From: Paraglaciecola mesophila
GTDB lineage: Bacteria; Pseudomonadota; Gammaproteobacteria; Enterobacterales; Alteromonadaceae
Direction: 5' to 3'
NCBI RefSeq assembly: GCF_009906955.1
Contig: NZ_CP047656.1
Span: 1,426,001 to 1,490,000, forward strand
DNA: 64,000 nucleotides
Shown: positions 20,978 to 30,605 of the stretch, piece after piece
Numbering within the stretch: the first letter of the stretch is position 1
How the letters are laid out: each line of letters opens with the position of its first letter
Translations under genes and position numbers: made by a program
The notes under the pieces: generated by a model
Database searches by the model: none
Told to the model about the DNA's origin: nothing
Seen by the model: only the letters and a program-made list of their open reading frames with translations

Positions 20978-21308
20978 CTTCGCTATTTGGCGGCTCGTCC
21001 GAGCCGCTCATTTTTATAAGATCTGCACCTAATCTATCTGCAATACCTTAGCGCAAAACAAACATGTTTCATCGAGGGGCAATGTTTACCTTACCTGCTA
21101 AAACTGTCTGTTTCGTTCAAATTTTCCGCATTTTTTTGTCTTTGTTTGTATAGAAATGTCAGTGATTGCCAAGAAAGGTAAAGATTACGTAAAGCCCCTC
21201 ATAGGCGATGAACTTAACGTTTTATCCTTACGTCACAATGGCAAATAAACAACAGCCTTGGGTGAATTATGTCCGCTATTCACTCAAGAAAATAAATCTG
21301 GAGATACA
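20978..21308. other. Intergenic region, 331 bp, with terminator
   Basis: Holds a hairpin terminator for the preceding gene (20990-21015) and then the AT-rich promoter region of the DUF4397 gene. Nothing else is supported. Confidence 0.5.
20990..21015 (+). terminator. Rho-independent terminator
   Basis: Perfect 7-bp stem GCGGCTC (20990-20996) and GAGCCGC (21001-21007) with a GTCC loop, followed by TCATTTTT. Confidence 0.75.
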
Positions 21309-22820
21309 ATGAAGTTAAGCAACACGACGTCGTCGATAATTCGCTCCCCCGCCCTGTATTTGGGCTTAGCGATATTGTCCCTTACTGGCTGTGGTTCAAG
21401 TGACGATGACAACACCGGATATATCCGCTTTTACAACGCCTCATATAATGCACCGGCTGTGTATCTCACCGTTGACGAAGACCTAGATGAAGATGACGAC
21501 GATGAAGTTGAAATCACCTACGGTGCCGTTACCTTTGGCAATGTGACATCTAACAATGCGCTAGACAATGATACCTACTGGGTAGAGCTAGGATGGCAAG
21601 ACGAAGATAGCAGCGAACGCAGCGATCTTGAGGTGATTTACCAAGAGCAACATCAAATCCGAAACGAGGTCATTACGTTTGTCGCACTCACAGACGATAT
21701 TCGTTCACCTAATGTACTGACGTTCGACATTCCAGTGGTAGATGACGATGATGATGATGACGATGACTTGTTTAACGTTCGCTTTCTAAACCTCAATACT
21801 GACTATTCAACCGTTGACGTGTATATCTCTGAAGATAACGAAACGTTCAATGAAGCAGAGTTTGTGTCGAGTGTTGAGCTAAATAGCCTGACCGACAATA
21901 TTAAAATCGAGCAAGATCAGTATATTTTTTACATCACTGAGCCCGGTGGCAGCGAGCCTATCTTTACCTCAGAAGATATTTCTTACTCAGTCGTAAGCCA
22001 ATATGTTGTGGTACTTCGTGACAACGTAGGTGTTGGTAGCTCGCCATTCACCATCGACAGCATAGGGGTGAACAGCGTGACAGAGTTAAACGATGTCGAT
22101 TCTGAAGCCTCATTCGGATTTTACAACGGTATTGCTACAAACCAATATATACCTGACTACACCGGCGTAGTTGATTTGAGCGTTGACCTAGATGACGACA
22201 GCGATTTGATGGTTGATGACCTTAGTTACGGTCAGTTTAGCGAAACGGTAACCACTGCCAATGGTGATTATTCGTTCGATATATTAAACGCTAGCAACGA
22301 TGAACTCTTTATCCATGACGCGTTATTGAGTCTGCAGGAAAACGCTGACAACATCGTTTTCTTATACTCAAAAACCGACCCTGTCGATGATGATGAAGAT
22401 GATGTAATTGATGAAAACGAAGACGGCATTGTTGATAACTACGAGTCAATCATCAAATCATTGACTATCACTAAGAGCAGCAGCTCAAGTATTTATAGCC
22501 ACGGTATCAAGGTGGTCAACTTAAGCGACTCAGATGATTTCAGCCGCGTTAAATTCTACTTTGTTGAAAATGATGAAGTGATTTCAACCGCTGACAATAC
22601 CTTATCTGTACTGCAAGAAAGTAACAGCTCAATCACGCTTATCAATAACACCTATGACGTGTATGCCATCGCTACTATTGAAGGCAGCGATATTATCATG
22701 GACAGCTTTCAGCTGACGTTAGACGAAGACAGCGTTGAGCAGTTCTTGATTTTTGCTCCTGATGACAGCGCATCTACTGGGTTCAGCATGACCTTAGTGA
22801 ATCAAAACCAAGTTAACTAA
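21309..22820 (+). CDS. DUF4397 acidic surface lipoprotein
   Basis: 503 residues. A lipoprotein signal ends in LSLTGC, with the lipidated Cys near residue 28. The mature chain carries repeated all-beta DUF4397 modules (for example VRFLNLNTDYSTVDVYIS and IRFYNASYNAPAVYLTV). It is extremely acidic, with runs of up to eight Asp near residues 145-155. Those Asp runs sit in loops and resemble calcium-binding spacers. The function of DUF4397 is not established. The longer in-frame start at 21258 lacks a signal-peptide arrangement. Confidence 0.8.
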   Translation: MKLSNTTSSIIRSPALYLGLAILSLTGCGSSDDDNTGYIRFYNASYNAPAVYLTVDEDLDEDDDDEVEITYGAVTFGNVTSNNALDNDTYWVELGWQDEDSSERSDLEVIYQEQHQIRNEVITFVALTDDIRSPNVLTFDIPVVDDDDDDDDDLFNVRFLNLNTDYSTVDVYISEDNETFNEAEFVSSVELNSLTDNIKIEQDQYIFYITEPGGSEPIFTSEDISYSVVSQYVVVLRDNVGVGSSPFTIDSIGVNSVTELNDVDSEASFGFYNGIATNQYIPDYTGVVDLSVDLDDDSDLMVDDLSYGQFSETVTTANGDYSFDILNASNDELFIHDALLSLQENADNIVFLYSKTDPVDDDEDDVIDENEDGIVDNYESIIKSLTITKSSSSSIYSHGIKVVNLSDSDDFSRVKFYFVENDEVISTADNTLSVLQESNSSITLINNTYDVYAIATIEGSDIIMDSFQLTLDEDSVEQFLIFAPDDSASTGFSMTLVNQNQVN

Positions 22821-23054
22821 CTAGGTTTAACACTGTGGCGTCAAGGTACGGCTCGCTCTACTTTGACGCAGATTCACTTGCCTTAGGCAACCCAAGACTC
22901 ACATTAGCCGATATCTATTTCATTCGTTGTGAAACGCTCCGTGCTTTATCACAGTTAAAACCGCTGTGCCTAAATCTCAGGAAAGCAAGTGTACAAGCCT
23001 GATAAAACGATAACGCTAACAGAGCCAGACATTTAGTTTTGAGCAGAGGTCGTT

Positions 23055-24797
23055 ATGACACATGCACCGCAACAACCAATGAAAAAAGCCATGAAAACAA
23101 CTATGAAACAAACACGAATAGCAGCACTTTTATCCAGCGCTTTTTTATCAATTCCTGCTGCATTTGGCGCTCAGTATCAAGTCGTTGAGCTACCTGTAGC
23201 CGAATTAGGTGTAGACTCTTACCCAACTGCCATCAACAGTATTGGTGAAATTACAGTTAACCTTTCCTCTCAATTTAATCCTGTGATTGATGTTTCTCTG
23301 CTCAACTTCGACTCGGCTACTCTGATCTCTGGGCTCACAAACTTAGAAAATGCACGCTCTGGCGACTTCAACACCGCTGACTACGAATTTTTGTACAGCT
23401 ATATTACTTCTAATGCTGAAAGTCAGTTTTTTCAGCAAATTGCCAGTTTAAATAGCTATGTCGCCTCGGAAGATACCAGTATATTACTGCATGGTTTTGA
23501 CACCATTGATAATGATACCGATGACTACCGTAACAGCGCTACCACCACAGTGCGTGGCATAAATGACTTTGGCTACTCGGTAGGGGTGAGTTACGACGGT
23601 TTTTATAAACTTGAGTATGTCACGGAAGATATCGAAGACATTACGTATGTACTGAACGATTTCTATGCTCGTGCATTTGCTCAAATAGAAGACGATGTCG
23701 TAGAACTGCCCCCACCGGAGGACACCATAGGTGGCTACAGTGAAGCCTACGACATAAACGAATTGAACCAAGTCGTGGGTATTGGCACCACGGAACTTGT
23801 ATCAACGACGTTGCAGGACAGCATTGACGATTGCGCTGATGAAAGTGTACGAGGTGATATACCCGAGGCCTCGTGCTTGCGCAGCCTTAGCATCAGTACG
23901 TTTGCCAGTTTAGATACCGTGTTTCAACAAAGAGGCGTTATCTGGCAATTGGACGATGGTAACGTAGCGAATACCTACACCTTGCCCATGCTTATTGAAC
24001 CAGACGATGATGACACCACGATTTACAGCAGCACAGCGGTGGCAATCAATGATTTAGGTATTGCCGTGGGCACGTCACCTGCCTATTACCAAAATACCGA
24101 CACGCTGACCTCGGCAGCCGTCATCTATGATAACGACAATGCTTACACCATTAGCGAAGACAATGACGAAGAATATGATATCTTCGCCAGCTATGCCACG
24201 GACATCAACAACAACGATTTAGTCGTAGGTTATGCCACCAAAAGTATATTGGGCTCTACGCCTAATAAGTTTTTCGTGTATGACTACGACTCGGGCATAA
24301 TCGATTACCCAGATGATTTTTTTGACAGTGCATCTACTGTTCCCACTGCCATAAACGACGACAACATGGTGGTGGGCTTTACCGAATTTGAAGAAACCAG
24401 TTCAGGGGTTCGCCGTGTAGAAGGCTTTGTTTACGATTATCGCAACGATATTTTCTCAAGCTTGAATGATTTAATCGAGTGCAATAGTCCGTATACCATT
24501 GCCCAAGCTAATGGCATCAATGAGAATGGCGAAATCATTGCCACTGCTACTGTGTCCAGTGTCAACAAAGACATCACTGGCGAAATAGAACTAGACGAAT
24601 ACGACGCTCAATCTTTTAGTACGCACGTTGTAGCGGTTAAATTAGTGCCTATTCCAGGTGGCTCAATTGATAACTGCGAGGCATACGAAGAAGAATATGA
24701 ACGTCAGGGTGCAGGTGTTTTTTGGATGTTGTTCATTGGATTATTTGGCTTAGCACGCTTTGTGCCTTCTCGTGCTATAAAGCCTGTCGCGTCTTAA
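23055..24797 (+). CDS. DUF3466 family secreted protein with C-terminal anchor
   Basis: 580 residues. A positively charged N-terminus (several Lys and Met) and a hydrophobic core form a signal peptide ending near FGAQ. The body has repeats of the type INDLGIAVGTS and INDDNMVVGF, the HAF-like beta repeats of DUF3466. A last hydrophobic segment VFWMLFIGLFGLARF is followed by Arg, preceded by a small Gly pair. This tail resembles sorting signals of the GlyGly-CTERM kind, but the match is loose. Likely envelope-attached; role unknown. Start chosen at 23055 with GAGG upstream; later in-frame ATGs at 23079 to 23103 are possible. Confidence 0.78.
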   Translation: MTHAPQQPMKKAMKTTMKQTRIAALLSSAFLSIPAAFGAQYQVVELPVAELGVDSYPTAINSIGEITVNLSSQFNPVIDVSLLNFDSATLISGLTNLENARSGDFNTADYEFLYSYITSNAESQFFQQIASLNSYVASEDTSILLHGFDTIDNDTDDYRNSATTTVRGINDFGYSVGVSYDGFYKLEYVTEDIEDITYVLNDFYARAFAQIEDDVVELPPPEDTIGGYSEAYDINELNQVVGIGTTELVSTTLQDSIDDCADESVRGDIPEASCLRSLSISTFASLDTVFQQRGVIWQLDDGNVANTYTLPMLIEPDDDDTTIYSSTAVAINDLGIAVGTSPAYYQNTDTLTSAAVIYDNDNAYTISEDNDEEYDIFASYATDINNNDLVVGYATKSILGSTPNKFFVYDYDSGIIDYPDDFFDSASTVPTAINDDNMVVGFTEFEETSSGVRRVEGFVYDYRNDIFSSLNDLIECNSPYTIAQANGINENGEIIATATVSSVNKDITGEIELDEYDAQSFSTHVVAVKLVPIPGGSIDNCEAYEEEYERQGAGVFWMLFIGLFGLARFVPSRAIKPVAS

Positions 24798-24859
24798 TTA
24801 CGCGCTCACGCATAAAAAACATAAAGCGCTAAGATTGGCTTGTCGCTCTTTAAATCTAT

Positions 24860-24888
24860 CGGGTCGTACTCTTAAACGGCCCGTTTTT
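24860..24888 (+). terminator. Rho-independent terminator
   Basis: CGGGTCGT (24860-24867) pairs with ACGGCCCG (24876-24883), one G-T pair, followed by five T. It closes the DUF3466 gene. Confidence 0.72.
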
Positions 24889-24991
24889 CGTTCATCTACA
24901 ATGGGGCTCACTTAGTAAAAGTGCGCTTGGAGGCTGCTATGCCCTATCCATTTTCTCTTTTACATTTCACTCATTTTGCTACAAGATCGCG

Positions 24992-25912
24992 CTAGCTCGG
25001 CTTCGTCAGAAAACTTCGTTTAGGCAACCCTCCTTGCGTAAGAACGTCACGTGAGGTGTAATCAGAATGATCTTTAAGTTGTATACCCGAGCGCTTTATA
25101 CGCCTTGCTTGGGTTAATAAATACATAGCTCTTTGAGCAGCATCATCAAAACCCAATCCCGCGGGGCGTATATTCGAAATACAGTTACGCTGCGAATCAT
25201 TTACACCTACTTTTGGGTCCCATGTAAAATACACGCCTAAGCTATCTGGCGAACTCAATCCCGGACGCTCACCAATTAACAGCAGTACCGCTTTTGCGTT
25301 TAAAGACTCTCCCACTTCGTCACCGATGGCAACCCGGCCTTGCTCGATGATGGTTAATGGCGCCAATCTCGCAGGTCGTTTTTCGTTATGTATACGCGCT
25401 ATGAACTGCTTCAAAAACGGCACAGCATTGTGCTGAACCGCTAACGACGAAAGCCCATCAGCGACCACAATAGCCAAATCATATTCAGGTTCGCTATCGC
25501 CCTCTTGCTGCGTCATAAAGTTGAGCAAGCTGTTTCTAGACGCACCGTTTAACTTTCGTCCTAAGTCAGGGCGTTGTAAAAAGCTTGTTCGGTCAAAGGC
25601 TTGGCTATGCAGCACTATAGGCGAATGAGGAAAATCGACGGTAAATTCCCCCAGTTGCTGCTGTAACTGCTGACTCAGCAATTCAGTGTCTAATCTGAGT
25701 TTCACCGCATCGCGCGCTTTAGCATGGGAAAGCTGAAAACCTAGCATGGCTGATGTTGGCAAACTGATACCCGCCCGCCCGAGACCAATGCGTGCATCTG
25801 TGTAACGTCGTAACGTTTGCCATGGGTTGTCCACTACACTACCGTTTTTTATGTGCCCGAGGCGCTCGCCAGTGCGCTTACTGATAGTTTGGCTATCGAG
25901 CTGTTTTTTCAT
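24992..25912 (-). CDS. eutC: Ethanolamine ammonia-lyase small subunit
   Basis: 306-residue light chain of the adenosylcobalamin-dependent enzyme that splits ethanolamine into acetaldehyde and ammonia. Family segments seen include TDARIGLGRAGISLPT, VVADGLSSLAVQHN, ALLLIGERPGLSSPDSLGVYFTW and RNCISNIRPAGL. It starts one base after the eutB stop codon, so the two are translationally coupled. No other eut genes lie beside it. Confidence 0.95.
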   Translation of the reverse strand: MKKQLDSQTISKRTGERLGHIKNGSVVDNPWQTLRRYTDARIGLGRAGISLPTSAMLGFQLSHAKARDAVKLRLDTELLSQQLQQQLGEFTVDFPHSPIVLHSQAFDRTSFLQRPDLGRKLNGASRNSLLNFMTQQEGDSEPEYDLAIVVADGLSSLAVQHNAVPFLKQFIARIHNEKRPARLAPLTIIEQGRVAIGDEVGESLNAKAVLLLIGERPGLSSPDSLGVYFTWDPKVGVNDSQRNCISNIRPAGLGFDDAAQRAMYLLTQARRIKRSGIQLKDHSDYTSRDVLTQGGLPKRSFLTKPS

Positions 25913-25913
25913 G

Positions 25914-27314
25914 TTAATTGCCCCCTAATGCATGTAACGAACGGGCAAATGGACCGGGAACATTGCCGGATAACACATGCTGTCCGTTATTTTTCATGAT
26001 ATTCATTTTGTCTAACCAGATCTCAAACTCCGGTGCTGGCCGCACACCCAATACGCGGCGTAAATACAAGGCATCGTGAAATGAGGTTGTTTGATAATTC
26101 AACATAATGTCGTCAGAGCCCGGGATCCCCATAATAAATGAACAACCTGCCACCCCGAGTAATGTCAGCAGGTTGTCCATATCGTTTTGGTCCGCTTCAG
26201 CATGATTGGTGTAACACACGTCACAACCCATCGGCAGACCAAGCAATTTTCCGCAAAAATGATCTTCAAGCCCTGCCCGAGTGATTTGTTTGCCGTCATA
26301 TAAATATTCAGGGCCAATAAAACCCACCACCGTATTAACGAGCAAAGGGTTAAACTTACGCGCTACCCCATAGGCCCTCGCTTCACACGTTTGTTGATCG
26401 ACTCCGTGATGAGCGTTGGCAGATAATGCACTCCCCTGGCCGGTTTCAAAGTACATCAGGTTATGACCAACTGTGCCTCTATTCAGACTCAGCGCCGCAG
26501 CTTGTGCTTCAGCCAACGTTGCTAAATTAAAGCCAAAGCTATCATTAGTGGCCTGAGTGCCCCCTATGGATTGAAACACCAAATCCACCGGCGCCCCCGC
26601 TTCGATGCACTCCAAAGTGTTCGTCACATGAGTTAATACGCAGCTTTGAGTAGGAATTTGATATTGCTGAATCACCTCATCCATTAAATGCAATAAATTA
26701 ATGGCTTGTTTGACGTTATCGGTTGCTGGGTTAATCCCAATCACCGCATCACCATTTCCGTATAGCAGACCATCTAACATGCTGGCCGCAATACCGTTCA
26801 TGTCGTCTGTGGGGTGATTAGGTTGTAAACGTGTTGACAACCTTTCAGGCAGGCCGATTGTGCTGCGAAACGCGCTACTGATTTGGCATTTTTTGGCCAC
26901 TAAAATAAGGTCTTGATTGCGCATGATTTTACACACGGCAGCCGCCATTTCAGGGGTAATACCTTGTCGGATAACGGCTAACACCTCACTGGTTGCGTGA
27001 TCGCTCAATAACCAGTTTCGAAAATCACCAACCGTCAAATGGGCAATAGGAGCAAACGCCTTTTGATCGTGTTCATCTAGGATTAAGCGCGTGATTTCAT
27101 CATCTTCATAAGGAATTAGCGCGTTATTCAAAAAGGTTTTAAGAGGCAGTTCAGCCAGCGTCATTTGAGCAACAACGCGCTCTTGTGCAGTGTGAGCAAT
27201 GACCCCTGCAAGTTTATCCCCGGAACGCTCAGGTGTGGCTTTGGCCATCAGCTGAGCCAAACTGCTGAAATGATATGTAGTACTGCCGACTGTATGTCGA
27301 TAACCTTGGCTCAT
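25914..27314 (-). CDS. eutB: Ethanolamine ammonia-lyase large subunit
   Basis: 466-residue heavy chain forming the TIM barrel that binds ethanolamine and, with EutC, the B12 cofactor. The family blocks RNQDLILVAKKC, GLLYGNGDAVIGINPATDN, ETGQGSALSANAHHGVDQQT and FIGPEYLYDGKQI are all present, and no truncation is apparent. No cobalamin riboswitch, eutA reactivase, aldehyde dehydrogenase, permease or microcompartment shell gene is adjacent, so those functions must be encoded elsewhere. Confidence 0.96.
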   Translation of the reverse strand: MSQGYRHTVGSTTYHFSSLAQLMAKATPERSGDKLAGVIAHTAQERVVAQMTLAELPLKTFLNNALIPYEDDEITRLILDEHDQKAFAPIAHLTVGDFRNWLLSDHATSEVLAVIRQGITPEMAAAVCKIMRNQDLILVAKKCQISSAFRSTIGLPERLSTRLQPNHPTDDMNGIAASMLDGLLYGNGDAVIGINPATDNVKQAINLLHLMDEVIQQYQIPTQSCVLTHVTNTLECIEAGAPVDLVFQSIGGTQATNDSFGFNLATLAEAQAAALSLNRGTVGHNLMYFETGQGSALSANAHHGVDQQTCEARAYGVARKFNPLLVNTVVGFIGPEYLYDGKQITRAGLEDHFCGKLLGLPMGCDVCYTNHAEADQNDMDNLLTLLGVAGCSFIMGIPGSDDIMLNYQTTSFHDALYLRRVLGVRPAPEFEIWLDKMNIMKNNGQHVLSGNVPGPFARSLHALGGN

Positions 27315-27706
27315 TCAACTATCCATTACGAAGTGGCTCAATGTTAGCAGTTCAATCAAACCTGTAAGTAGAGACCAGCTAGTGGCGTAACACGTTTTTC
27401 CTTGATTCATGGGGACTTATTCATCAACTTAAAAATAGTTCAAAAACGGTAAAAAATGCACTAATTCACTTTATGAGTTCATTAACTTATTTGTTTTCTA
27501 ATTTGTTAAATTTGCGTTGCGAGAAACATACCGCTTAGTTCTTTTTCTTTGTAAAACTTTTAATTTAACTAAATATCAGATAGTTACAGTCGGATGGAGG
27601 CCAATGAGGGGGCTTTAGTTGGCGCAGTTTCGAAGAAGTTTTTTAGTATGAGCACCATTTTAGTCGATTTGCACCGCCAAAAGGCACAAAAAATTACCCA
27701 ATAAAA

Positions 27707-27733
27707 AAGCCCAAGCGATCACTGCTTGGGCTT
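27707..27733. terminator. Bidirectional hairpin terminator
   Basis: Perfect 10-bp stem AAGCCCAAGC (27707-27716) and GCTTGGGCTT (27724-27733), with a seven-base loop. An A run lies on the left, which is a T run for the minus-strand alcohol dehydrogenase transcript. Confidence 0.78.
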
Positions 27734-27776
27734 ATACCAATTTCATTAAGTAATTAACCACTTAGCAAAAATTTAA
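27734..27776 (-). repeat. Solo end of the ATACCAATT repeat family
   Basis: This 43-bp stretch, starting ATACCAATTTCATTAAGTA, matches the reverse complement of the right end of the 279-bp element at 55219-55497, with about four differences by eye. No partner end is present nearby, so it is a remnant. It abuts the hairpin at 27707-27733. Confidence 0.65.
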
Positions 27777-27807
27777 TTTCGTGGATATTATTGAAACGTT
27801 GGCGGTG

Positions 27808-28863
27808 CTACAAACTCTGCATATCAATTACAAAGCGGTAACGTACATCATTATTTTTCATGCGTTCGAACGCGTCATTGATGTCTTGAATGTCGATTTT
27901 TTCAATGTCAGCAACCACATTATGCTCACCACAGAAATCGAGCATTTCTTGGGTTTCTTTAATACCGCCGATGAACGAACCAGCCAAAGCCTTTCGCCCA
28001 CCTATCATGTAAGCACCGTTCACCGCGTCCAGAGGTTCAATGGCGCCAACAAAACACATGGTACTGTTGTATTTTAGCAGGGTAAGATAAGGGTTAACGT
28101 CATGCCCTACAGGTATGGTGTTGAGTAAAAAATCAAACTTTCCGCGCCACTTTTTCATTTGATCTTTGTCTTTGGTCACTAATACGTCATCTGCTCCAAG
28201 CCTTTTTGCGTCTTCGGCTTTTTCTTCTGAGGTAGTAATCATCACCACATGCGCTCCCATGGCAGAAGCGAATTTAATCCCCATATGACCAAGACCGCCC
28301 AAACCAATGACACCTACTGTCATGCCCTTTTTAACCCCGAACTGATGTAGCGGTGAGTACGTCGTAATGCCAGCACATAACAGTGGAGCAGTAGCGGCTT
28401 TATCTAAGTTTTTCGGTACGTTAAGTACGAATTTTTCATCTACTACAATGCGCTTTGAATAACCGCCCTGGGTGATACTCTCTTCGTTTTCGGCTGCATC
28501 TTTTACTTTGCTGTTATAAGTCATAGTGGCACCGTTTAAACAGTGTTGTTCAAGGTGCTCTTCGCATGCTGCGCAGGATTGACATGAATCCACCATGCAG
28601 CCCACACCGACAGTATCACCAACTTTAACGTTCTTAACATCGCTGCCCACTGCACTCACTTCGCCGATGATTTCATGGCCAGGTACAAGCGGATATTGGG
28701 AGTTTCCCCAATCGTTTTTAACGGCGTGTAAATCACTGTGACACACTCCGCAATATTGAATATCGATTTGTACATCCTGGGCACCAGGCGCTCGGCGTTT
28801 GATGTCGTGGGGCTCCATATGGCCATCGTCTGATTTTGCTGCGTACGCTGAAATAGTTGTCAT
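27808..28863 (-). CDS. Zinc-dependent NAD(P) alcohol dehydrogenase (YahK/cinnamyl-alcohol type)
   Basis: 351-residue medium-chain dehydrogenase. The catalytic zinc motif is CGVCHSDLH with GHEIIGEV. The structural-zinc cluster is CMVDSCQSCAACEEHLEQHC, and the cofactor fold is VIGLGGLGHMG. Relatives reduce aldehydes with NADPH. The eutBC genes upstream make acetaldehyde, but the 490-bp gap argues against one operon, so a link is speculation. Confidence 0.92.
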   Translation of the reverse strand: MTTISAYAAKSDDGHMEPHDIKRRAPGAQDVQIDIQYCGVCHSDLHAVKNDWGNSQYPLVPGHEIIGEVSAVGSDVKNVKVGDTVGVGCMVDSCQSCAACEEHLEQHCLNGATMTYNSKVKDAAENEESITQGGYSKRIVVDEKFVLNVPKNLDKAATAPLLCAGITTYSPLHQFGVKKGMTVGVIGLGGLGHMGIKFASAMGAHVVMITTSEEKAEDAKRLGADDVLVTKDKDQMKKWRGKFDFLLNTIPVGHDVNPYLTLLKYNSTMCFVGAIEPLDAVNGAYMIGGRKALAGSFIGGIKETQEMLDFCGEHNVVADIEKIDIQDINDAFERMKNNDVRYRFVIDMQSL

Positions 28864-29061
28864 GATTTCGTTCCTTATTAGGCTATATCTTTACAAGAAC
28901 TAGCTGTTGATTTGGCGTAGCGTTTGATTCGGTTTAACGTTTTTTAAAGCTTGCTTGCAAGAGCAATCCGTTAATCAATTACCTGCACTACACGCAGAGA
29001 ATATAAAGGTGCCGTGTTTATTAGCTAAACGAGCACCTTCAGTAAGAAAAGGGATAAGACG

Positions 29062-30243
29062 TTACAAAGCGGGTTTGAGGTAAGTAAGTGATTGATAGTC
29101 AACATACCCCTGGCTGCCGCCGCCATAAAATGTCTCTTCGTTTGGCTTGTTGTAAGGACCTTCGTGGGCTATACGAGCGGGTAAATCAGGGTTGGCTAAA
29201 AACATACGGCCAAATGCCACAGCATCAGCGTCGTTGTTTGCAATCCACTTATTAGCCTCTTGCGGGCTAAATTCGCCATTAGCAATAAACACCCCACTAA
29301 AGGCTGCACGCATGTCTTTAAGTAACTGATTGCCTTCCTCGAGACCAGAGCCATCTCCCGTGTGATCGTTTGGGCGTACCACGTGTATATACGCAACGTC
29401 TTTCTCTGACACCGCTTTGGCCGCCGCCACGTATGTTTCGTGAGGGTTTTCATCATAGCTACCGCCTGGCCCACCCGTTGGTGACAAGCGTACACCTATA
29501 TTCTTGCGTGGAATTTCTTGAGCAATAACATCGAGTACCTCTTGCAGTAAACGCAACCTATTTTCGACAGAGCCGCCGTATTGGTCGTCACGTTTATTGA
29601 CCGATGAGCGTATAAATTGGTCTAGCAAATAACCGTTCGCTGCGTGCAATTCAACACCATCAAACCCAGCTTCTTTTGCGCATTTTGCCGCATGGCGATA
29701 ATCACGTTTTACGTTGTCAATGTCTTCTAATGTCATCGCTCGCGCTTTAGGGTGCGGCACCGTTGGTCCATCAGGAAGTAAATCACCGACAAAGGCTTCA
29801 CCTTCAGGTTGAAAATCACTCGATGACAAAGGACAAGCGTCGTTAGGTTGAAATACCTGATGAGAAATCGCGCCTACATGCCATAATTGGCAGAAAATGC
29901 GCCCTCCGGCATTATGTACCGCATCCGTCACCACCTTCCAGTGTGCTACCTGCTCGTCACTGAAGATACCCGGAGTCCATGCATACCCCTGACCTTGAGG
30001 ACTAATTTGAGTCGCTTCAGATACAATCAGTCCCGCTGTAGAGCGTTGGGCATAGTAAAGTGCATGCAATGGCGTTTGTAAGTTGTCACCCGCGGTTGAG
30101 CGTGAGCGGGTCAAAGGAGCCATAAATACACGATTAGAAAGGGGTAAATGCCCTAGCGCCAGTGGCTTTAGCAACGCCTGTTCTGAAGGCTGGGCTTTGT
30201 TTGAATTATCTGCATGTTGGGAATGTGACTGGGAATTTGACAA
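29062..30243 (-). CDS. Alkene reductase, Old Yellow Enzyme family (NemA-like)
   Basis: 393-residue FMN enzyme reducing activated C=C bonds with NADPH. Seen are PLTRSRS, the substrate-binding His-Ala-Ala-Asn block GVELHAANGYLLDQF, the segment SVNKRDDQYGGS and the flavin-binding AFGRMFLANPDLP. No ATG is available near the N-terminus. The start is a TTG at 30243 with a strong AGAGGAG seven bases upstream. It adds a polar, Ser/Gln-rich tail of about 25 residues not usual in the family. Confidence 0.9.
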   Translation of the reverse strand: MSNSQSHSQHADNSNKAQPSEQALLKPLALGHLPLSNRVFMAPLTRSRSTAGDNLQTPLHALYYAQRSTAGLIVSEATQISPQGQGYAWTPGIFSDEQVAHWKVVTDAVHNAGGRIFCQLWHVGAISHQVFQPNDACPLSSSDFQPEGEAFVGDLLPDGPTVPHPKARAMTLEDIDNVKRDYRHAAKCAKEAGFDGVELHAANGYLLDQFIRSSVNKRDDQYGGSVENRLRLLQEVLDVIAQEIPRKNIGVRLSPTGGPGGSYDENPHETYVAAAKAVSEKDVAYIHVVRPNDHTGDGSGLEEGNQLLKDMRAAFSGVFIANGEFSPQEANKWIANNDADAVAFGRMFLANPDLPARIAHEGPYNKPNEETFYGGGSQGYVDYQSLTYLKPAL

Positions 30244-30605
30244 TGTTTCGCTCCTCTTGTCTGGTAACGTGTCTGCTCATAACCTTGATAAAGTGCGACG
30301 AAAACCTATGAGGTAATCGACAACCTGTAACAAAAACAATTATCAAATCATAAGCAGTTCATCTGCCACGGAGTAAGCAAGCGCTATTCCAACGCTTGTG
30401 CTTTTAGTGAATTAAGCATTGAAGCCTCTAACCACAGGGCCTGCCCAGTGTTCGTAAATAAATTAATGATGCCTGATGAAAACCAATATTCTTATTAGGC
30501 AGTAATTATTTCAGGATCTGTGTATTTCAGGGTGTGTCCCCCTAGGAAGTAAATTAGGCACGAAAAGCATGCCGGCACTTAGTATCAGTGCAGACAGCTC
30601 ATTTA
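30244..30605. other. Intergenic region, 362 bp
   Basis: AT-rich, without a supported gene. It contains the promoter side of the alkene reductase gene and the 3' side of the diguanylate cyclase gene. Confidence 0.5.

Larger units (their letters stand above)
27315..27807. other. Intergenic region, 493 bp
   Basis: Contains the eutB promoter region (AT-rich, no recognisable B12 riboswitch boxes), a bidirectional hairpin at 27707-27733 and a solo repeat end at 27734-27776. No ORF is supported. Confidence 0.5.

Noticed and set aside
27315..27700. Cobalamin riboswitch before eutB
   Set aside because: I looked for the conserved B12 box and saw no convincing match.
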